From Bacillota bacterium (GTDB lineage Bacteria; Bacillota; Clostridia; Oscillospirales; Ruminococcaceae): DNA of 6,999 nucleotides. The position numbers and the translations under genes are program-made. The stretch spans positions 1 through 6,999 of the forward strand of contig JAEWZG010000077.1 in assembly GCA_023395435.1 (NCBI GenBank). Direction: 5' to 3'. Below, piece by piece: positions 1 through 4,184 of the stretch (its first letter is position 1; the number at the start of each line of letters is the position of its first letter). Below the pieces are notes generated by a model, which searched no databases, was not told where the DNA came from, and saw only the letters and a program-made list of their open reading frames with translations.

Positions 1-794
1 TCCTTATCGCCCTTGATGATGTTGGAGCAGGGCATTCAAATCTCAATCGTATTGCAATTGCAAAGCCTGATATTGTTAAGATCGACAGGCAATCTATTAC
101 TGATATAAACAAAGATTACTACAAGCAAGAAATTGCAAGAGCTATTGTCAATCTATCAAAAAGCATTGGTGCGGTTACGGTCGCTGAAGGTGTTGAAACC
201 ATTGATGAAGCTGTAAGCTGTATGAATCTGAATATAGATTATTTTCAGGGATATTACTTCTCTAAAGCTCAGGAAGTTGATAAAATACATAGCCTTGTTA
301 TTGATAATCAGCTGAATACAATCACTGAATCTTATACAAAGCAAGCCAAAGCCGAACTCAAGAATAAAAAGCTACACTACAATATTTATAAAAAAAATCT
401 TAAGGCATTAACAACGAGCCTTAAAAAAGCAAAAATGGAGAATTTTGAAAAAGTTCTTAGAAATTACGTTATACAATGCTGCGATATTGAATGCATATAT
501 ATTCTTGACATAAATGGATACCAGATAACAAGCACAATATTGAATCGAGATATTAAACCAAATGATAATCCGCTCTTCTCACCATGCAAGAAAAATGATT
601 GTCACAATCTTAAGTCCTATTTTTATTCAGCGGTTATTCTTGAAACCGAATTCTTTACAAGTCATAAATATATTTCGATTGCTACAGGACGACTTTGTCA
701 GACAAATTCTGTACTTTTCCCACACCCAAATGGCAATAAATATGTTGCTTGCATTGATTATTATGTAAGCTCGATAGAAAAAACGGACGATTAA
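1..794 (+). CDS. EAL-domain c-di-GMP phosphodiesterase with PAS/Cache-like C-terminal domain, 5'-truncated by window (YkuI-like)
   Basis: The frame is open from the window edge (first full codon at 3), giving 263 visible residues. Residues 1-90 are the second half of an EAL domain, which hydrolyses cyclic di-GMP to pGpG in the cytoplasm. Visible family motifs are DDVGAG (variant of DDFGTG; metal-binding Asp5, Asp6), KID (Lys26), AEGVET (Glu62, Glu65) and the terminal QGYYF (Gln82), so the C-terminal half of the active site looks intact. The EAL signature itself lies upstream of the window. A Lys-rich helical linker (about 105-150) leads to a mixed alpha/beta domain (about 155-260) with a YFYSAV segment and a TGRLCQTNS strand, as in the YkuI_C PAS/Cache-like sensor fold. 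The inferred full length, about 400 residues, fits B. subtilis YkuI. An internal ATG at 222 is not the start, because EAL motifs precede it in frame. The gene converges on a PilZ gene, the matching c-di-GMP receptor family. Confidence 0.9.
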   Translation, partial: LIALDDVGAGHSNLNRIAIAKPDIVKIDRQSITDINKDYYKQEIARAIVNLSKSIGAVTVAEGVETIDEAVSCMNLNIDYFQGYYFSKAQEVDKIHSLVIDNQLNTITESYTKQAKAELKNKKLHYNIYKKNLKALTTSLKKAKMENFEKVLRNYVIQCCDIECIYILDINGYQITSTILNRDIKPNDNPLFSPCKKNDCHNLKSYFYSAVILETEFFTSHKYISIATGRLCQTNSVLFPHPNGNKYVACIDYYVSSIEKTDD

Positions 795-808
795 ATTGTC
801 CGTTTTTT
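778..808. terminator. Bidirectional intrinsic terminator between EAL and PilZ genes
   Basis: A perfect 11-bp inverted repeat, AAAAAACGGAC (778-788) and GTCCGTTTTTT (798-808), encloses a 9-nt loop. The A/T ends give a U-tract on either strand. The left arm covers the last codons of the EAL gene, and its stop codon (792-794) is in the loop. On the minus strand it lies about 80 nt past the PilZ stop, so it can serve both convergent genes. Confidence 0.88.
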
Positions 809-889
809 CTGTTATATGATTTGTTTTATTTTTAAGTATATGCCAATCATGCATTTATAATCTGGTAGATTCTAGCACTTTAAATATTA

Positions 890-1573
890 CTAAAAATAAT
901 TATATACATCACGATTAATTAATGTCTGACGTTCTTTTAATAAACAGTTATTTATGTACTGAAAAATTTTTTCTTCGTTCCTGTCGTTAAGTTTGTAGAA
1001 CTGACATCCGTATCCTATAATTGTTCCGAGCTTGTCCTTTTGCTGCCTGATAACTGTAATATCTGCTACAATATCAATTTCATTTATTTTAACAAATAAC
1101 ACGTTGTGGAGAGGTAAATCAGCCTCAGTCGCAACAAAAATGCCACCTATTGATATATTTTTAATATCAACAGAAATCGTTTTGTTCATTATAGTAATTT
1201 CCCCTGTTAGATTGCATTGAATTTTTAGACTTTTTCTGCGTTCTTCAATTTTATTGATTTTTTCATCAAGATCAATAGTAATGAACTGATTTTCTATCTT
1301 TATAATCGTACCAGTTTGAGAAAATCTTTCGCCATCAATCATATTATAGATAATAGTAATTAAATCAAACTCATTTAAGGAGAACACGTCCTTTATGCCA
1401 ACAGTAATCTGATAATTAGCTGAGTTCCTTTTTTTTCCTACAAAAAATCTAGAACTGTATTTATCTTCCTTATTTATTATTATGACACTTACTACTTTTT
1501 CGAGGTTTATACTTGTTATCTGAGTATTTTCATCAAAGGATGGAGTAGAACTTTTTTTACCAAATAAAGACAT
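890..1573 (-). CDS. PilZ-domain protein, YcgR/DgrA-like c-di-GMP receptor
   Basis: A 227-residue cytoplasmic protein with no signal peptide or membrane segment. The N-terminal part (about 20-105) is beta-rich and resembles the YcgR-type N-domain. The PilZ domain (about 110-215) begins with ERRKSLK (111-117) and continues with NISIGG (139-144), matching the [D/N]xSxxG motif, then GYGCQF (187-192), a common PilZ strand. These are the cyclic di-GMP contact motifs, but the last Arg of the usual RRxxxR is Lys117. YcgR/DgrA relatives slow or stop flagellar rotation when c-di-GMP is bound; no motility gene is visible here, so the target is unknown. The ATG start is backed by GAGGTGAT (1577-1584). 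The gene converges on the EAL phosphodiesterase and is flanked by two similar terminator hairpins. The domain call is firm; ligand binding is inferred. Confidence 0.87.
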   Translation of the reverse strand: MSLFGKKSSTPSFDENTQITSINLEKVVSVIIINKEDKYSSRFFVGKKRNSANYQITVGIKDVFSLNEFDLITIIYNMIDGERFSQTGTIIKIENQFITIDLDEKINKIEERRKSLKIQCNLTGEITIMNKTISVDIKNISIGGIFVATEADLPLHNVLFVKINEIDIVADITVIRQQKDKLGTIIGYGCQFYKLNDRNEEKIFQYINNCLLKERQTLINRDVYNYF

Positions 1574-1609
1574 GAAATCACCTCATTTATTGCAATTATT
1601 GTTATAATA

Positions 1610-1639
1610 ATAATAACATTTTTTCATATGTATTGTAAA
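1610..1639 (-). promoter_or_regulatory. Candidate sigma-A promoter of the PilZ gene
   Basis: On the minus strand, TTTACA (-35, 1634-1639) is followed after 18 bp by TATTAT (-10, 1610-1615), about 37 bp before the start codon. The surrounding DNA is very AT-rich, so chance matches are likely. Confidence 0.4.
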
Positions 1640-1674
1640 TAATTAAGTATAAAATCATAAAATTTGTTTATATA

Positions 1675-1692
1675 TACTATTATTACTATTAT
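1675..1692. repeat. Tandem 9-bp repeat TACTATTAT x2
   Basis: Two perfect adjacent copies of TACTATTAT (1675-1683 and 1684-1692) lie in the AT-only stretch between the PilZ promoter region and the rubrerythrin terminator. It may be only low-complexity sequence; no function is claimed. Confidence 0.5.
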
Positions 1693-1720
1693 ATTATGTT
1701 AAAATTAACTATGAAAGCAT

Positions 1721-1750
1721 AAAAAAGGACGATATTAATCGTCCTTTTTT
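1721..1750 (-). terminator. Intrinsic terminator of the rubrerythrin gene
   Basis: A perfect 13-bp inverted repeat, AAAAAAGGACGAT (1721-1733) and ATCGTCCTTTTTT (1738-1750), has a 4-nt loop (ATTA). It begins 9 nt past the rubrerythrin stop on the minus strand, where the arm ends in six T. Symmetric A/T ends mean it could also act on the plus strand, but no plus-strand gene ends here. It also insulates the PilZ gene, which starts further on in the same direction. Confidence 0.88.
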
Positions 1751-1759
1751 ATATTAGTT

Positions 1760-2308
1760 TTATTTTTTAAAGTATCTATCAAGCAAGCCTTTGAATGCAC
1801 AGCCGTGGCGAGCTTCATCTTTTGCCATTTCATGTACTGTATCATGAATTGCATCATAGCCAAGCTCTTTTGCTCTTGTGGCAAGCTTCTTCTTACCGTC
1901 ACAAGCACCATTTTCTGCCATATATCTCATTTCAAGATTTTTCTTTGTTGATGGAGTTACTACTTCACCCAAAAGCTCAGCAAATTTAGCGGCATGTTCT
2001 GCTTCTTCATAGGCTGCCTTCTCATAATACATTCCAACTTCAGGATAGCCTTCTCTGTGGGCTACTCTTGCCATTGCAAGATACATGCCAACCTCTGTGC
2101 ATTCGCCCATAAAGTTCTGTCTTAAACCTTCAACAACTTCAGCATCAAGCCCTTCTGCGATACCTACCTTATGTTCATCAGCCCAAGCAATGCCTTCATC
2201 AACAGCCTCTTTAAATTTTTCTTTTGGTGCTTTACATTGTGGGCATTTGTCTGGCGCGCTGTCGCCCTCGTGTACATATCCGCATACTGAACAAACAAAT
2301 TTTTTCAT
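1760..2308 (-). CDS. rbr: Reverse rubrerythrin (rubredoxin domain first), NADH-dependent peroxidase type
   Basis: A 182-residue cytoplasmic protein. An N-terminal rubredoxin-like Fe(Cys)4 domain (about 1-40; Cys6, Cys9, Cys22, Cys25) precedes a ferritin-like four-helix diiron domain (about 55-182). Likely iron ligands are Glu69, Glu102 and His105 (EAEH), Glu127, and Glu165 with His168 (EARH). Classical rubrerythrins carry rubredoxin at the C-terminus; the reversed order is typical of clostridial revRbr, which with an NADH:rubredoxin reductase reduces hydrogen peroxide and, in some species, oxygen to water. No reductase gene is visible nearby. The ATG start is fixed by GGAGG (2318-2322), 9 nt upstream. 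It has a near-consensus promoter overlapped by an inverted repeat and ends in its own terminator, so it is monocistronic. Length and all metal ligands are normal. It shares a 163-bp control region with the divergent radical SAM gene. Confidence 0.94.
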   Translation of the reverse strand: MKKFVCSVCGYVHEGDSAPDKCPQCKAPKEKFKEAVDEGIAWADEHKVGIAEGLDAEVVEGLRQNFMGECTEVGMYLAMARVAHREGYPEVGMYYEKAAYEEAEHAAKFAELLGEVVTPSTKKNLEMRYMAENGACDGKKKLATRAKELGYDAIHDTVHEMAKDEARHGCAFKGLLDRYFKK

Positions 2309-2327
2309 TTCTTATTTCCTCCGTCAT

Positions 2328-2342
2328 TAATTAATTTAATTA
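2328..2342. promoter_or_regulatory. 7-1-7 inverted repeat in rubrerythrin leader, possible Fur/PerR-family site
   Basis: TAATTAA (2328-2334), one base, then TTAATTA (2336-2342) form a perfect 7-1-7 inverted repeat between the expected transcription start (about 2362) and the ribosome-binding site. Fur-family repressors such as PerR bind 7-1-7 repeats, and PerR is known to control reverse rubrerythrins in Clostridium. However, the half-site differs from TTATAAT at several positions, and AT-only palindromes arise easily by chance here. Confidence 0.28.
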
Positions 2343-2366
2343 TACTTACTGATTGACTTCATATAT

Positions 2367-2391
2367 AAAGTATACTATATTGGTATACTTT
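2367..2391. promoter_or_regulatory. 9-7-9 inverted repeat over the rubrerythrin promoter, probable operator
   Basis: AAAGTATAC (2367-2375) and GTATACTTT (2383-2391) are perfect inverted copies around a 7-bp spacer. The repeat covers the whole region between the rubrerythrin -35 and -10 boxes and most of the -10. A bound dimer would block RNA polymerase, so a repressor operator is the natural reading. It does not fit the PerR or Rex consensus. The regulator is unknown. Confidence 0.6.
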
Positions 2392-2397
2392 TGTCAA
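2369..2397 (-). promoter_or_regulatory. Sigma-A promoter of the rubrerythrin gene
   Basis: On the minus strand, a perfect TTGACA (-35, 2392-2397), a 17-bp spacer and TATACT (-10, 2369-2374) give a near-consensus vegetative promoter. Transcription should start near 2362, leaving a leader of about 55 nt before the rubrerythrin ATG. Confidence 0.85.
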
Positions 2398-2400
2398 GAC

Positions 2401-2410
2401 TTTTATAAAA
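2401..2410. promoter_or_regulatory. 10-bp palindrome between two divergent -35 boxes
   Basis: TTTTATAAAA is a perfect palindrome placed almost centrally in the 14 bp separating the two back-to-back -35 boxes. It could act as a shared AT-rich upstream element or a regulator half-site, or be chance in AT-rich DNA. Confidence 0.3.
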
Positions 2411-2411
2411 A

Positions 2412-2440
2412 TTGTGGAAAATATTTTTTTATGGTATACT
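2412..2440 (+). promoter_or_regulatory. Extended -10 sigma-A promoter of the radical SAM gene
   Basis: TTGTGG (-35, 2412-2417), a 17-bp spacer and TATACT (-10, 2435-2440) preceded by TGG (2432-2434), an extended -10. The weak -35 is offset by the extended -10. The expected start near 2447 gives a short leader of about 25 nt. GTATAC at the -10 repeats the core of the inverted repeat at 2367-2391. Confidence 0.68.
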
Positions 2441-2471
2441 ATAAGCGTAAAATTAACACTTTGGAGGGCTT

Positions 2472-4184
2472 ATGAATATTCTCCTATGCGGTATAAACGC
2501 TAAATATATACACACAAACCTCGCTATAAGACAGATAAAAGGCTATGTTGAGGAGAACAGCAACTACTTAATTAATGTTGTTGAATACACAATAAATAAT
2601 TACATTAATGATATACTTAAATCTTTGTATGAACATAAGCCTGACATTCTCGGGTTTTCCTGCTATATATGGAATATTGAAATGGTGAAAAAGCTTGTTG
2701 TTCTTATTAAAAAGGTTTCTCCTAAAATTATAATTGTTCTTGGTGGGCCTGAAGTATCATATAACAGTGAAGCTTTGTTTTCTGACATTCCGTGCGACTA
2801 TTTAATTTCAGGCGAGGGTGAACAAACCTTTTGTGAGCTTCTTGATGCAATAAATAACAAGCAAGACTTTGAAAATGTTGGTGGACTCACCTTTATGTAT
2901 AATGGGAAGATTGTATCAACACCAAAAGATAGCGCTATTGATATGTCGATGTTACCCTTCCCTTACAAGAATTTTGGTGGAACTGAGAATAAAATATGCT
3001 ACTATGAAGCTTCAAGGGGATGCCCTTTTGGGTGCAAATATTGCCTTTCTTCAATAGAAAAAGGTGTGCGTTTTGCGCCAATTGAAAAGGTTAAAAAGGA
3101 ACTTAAGATTTTCCTTGACAACAAGGTCCAACAGGTTAAATTTGTTGATAGAACATTTAATTGCAACAAAAAATTTGCACTTGAAATCATTCGCTTTCTT
3201 ATTGAAAACGACAATGGTTGCACAAACTTTCACTTTGAAGTTGAGGCTTCACTCCTTGATAAAGAAACTCTTGGACTTTTATCAACAGCAAGATGTGGAC
3301 TGTTTCAGCTTGAAATAGGCGTACAATCGACCAATGAACAGACACTCAAGGCTATCGATCGTAAAAACGATATGGCTTGGATAGAATATTGTGTGAGGGA
3401 ACTCCAGAAAAAGCAGAATATACACCTTCATCTTGATCTTATTGCGGGACTTCCGCTTGAAGATTTTGATAGCTTCAAAAAATCCTTTAATGATGTCTAT
3501 CGTTTTGATCCAAATCAGCTCCAGCTTGGTTTTCTTAAAATTTTAAAGGGTTCATCAATGGAAAAGCTATGTTCCCAATATAATATAAAGTATTCTCCAT
3601 ATCCGCCCTATGAAGTATTGTCAACCGACTCACTTACCTATGACGAAGTGTTAAAACTCAAGGGCATTGAAGAAATGGTTGAGCTTTATTACAATTCAAA
3701 CAGATTTTATTTGTCGACTGGCTATATAAAGCAATTTTTTAATGACCCGTTTGACTTTTATTATCACTTGAGTGAGTTTAAAAAGCAAAAAGGTATGTCA
3801 ACTCTTTCTCACAACAAAAACGATGCATATACTTTCTTAATTGATTTCTGTGAAAGCATCCTTAATAATAAAGAAATACAGAACATAAAAGTAAAGCTTA
3901 AATTTGACTTCCTTTCTCACGAAAGACCACGTTCGAATCCTGACTGGGCAGAAAAAAATATGCTTGACAATAATAAGCTTTATGACCTCGTAGTAAAGAA
4001 AAAAGCCGTTTCAGAGCTTTTGCCTGACTATTCAGACATTGACCCGAAACAGCTTTTAAAGCTTATTCATATAGAGAGATTTCCAATCGATCCGTTTTCT
4101 TTAGATAATGAACCCGCGACCTATATTTTTAATTATAACCGCAGAAAATTTCGAGGAGAAGCAACAATTATTCCGCTTGAATAA
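2472..4184 (+). CDS. B12-binding-domain radical SAM protein with C-terminal DUF4080
   Basis: A 570-residue protein. Residues 1-145 form a Rossmann-like cobalamin-binding-type domain, with GGPEVSYNSE (91-100) and SGEGEQTF (113-120) as in B12-radical SAM proteins. The His of the DxHxxG lower-ligand motif is not evident, so any cobalamin would be bound without it. The radical SAM core (about 175-400) carries CPFGCKYC, with Cys184, Cys188 and Cys191 in the CxxxCxxC arrangement for a 4Fe-4S cluster and S-adenosylmethionine, and a typical LEIGVQS strand (280-286). The C-terminal portion (about 410-565) matches my recollection of DUF4080. Substrate and product are unknown; methyl transfer or another radical reaction on a protein, RNA or small molecule is possible. 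The NAKYIHTNLAIR segment (9-20) is, as far as I recall, characteristic of this family. The start is supported by GGAGG (2463-2467). It is divergent from rubrerythrin and overlaps clpC by 17 bp tail to tail. Confidence 0.9.
   Translation: MNILLCGINAKYIHTNLAIRQIKGYVEENSNYLINVVEYTINNYINDILKSLYEHKPDILGFSCYIWNIEMVKKLVVLIKKVSPKIIIVLGGPEVSYNSEALFSDIPCDYLISGEGEQTFCELLDAINNKQDFENVGGLTFMYNGKIVSTPKDSAIDMSMLPFPYKNFGGTENKICYYEASRGCPFGCKYCLSSIEKGVRFAPIEKVKKELKIFLDNKVQQVKFVDRTFNCNKKFALEIIRFLIENDNGCTNFHFEVEASLLDKETLGLLSTARCGLFQLEIGVQSTNEQTLKAIDRKNDMAWIEYCVRELQKKQNIHLHLDLIAGLPLEDFDSFKKSFNDVYRFDPNQLQLGFLKILKGSSMEKLCSQYNIKYSPYPPYEVLSTDSLTYDEVLKLKGIEEMVELYYNSNRFYLSTGYIKQFFNDPFDFYYHLSEFKKQKGMSTLSHNKNDAYTFLIDFCESILNNKEIQNIKVKLKFDFLSHERPRSNPDWAEKNMLDNNKLYDLVVKKKAVSELLPDYSDIDPKQLLKLIHIERFPIDPFSLDNEPATYIFNYNRRKFRGEATIIPLE

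Noticed and set aside
222..794. ORF starting at the internal ATG of the EAL gene as a stand-alone gene
   Set aside because: The frame is open upstream to the window edge and encodes essential EAL motifs (DDVGAG, KID, AEGVET), so this ATG is internal.
1590..1720. AT-rich stretch as a possible replication origin or attachment site
   Set aside because: Only low-complexity AT runs and one 9-bp tandem repeat are present; no DnaA boxes, integrase gene or flanking direct repeats.
2085..2330. Plus-strand ORF opposite rubrerythrin
   Set aside because: Antisense shadow of a gene with all metal ligands intact; it also runs through the rbr ribosome-binding site.
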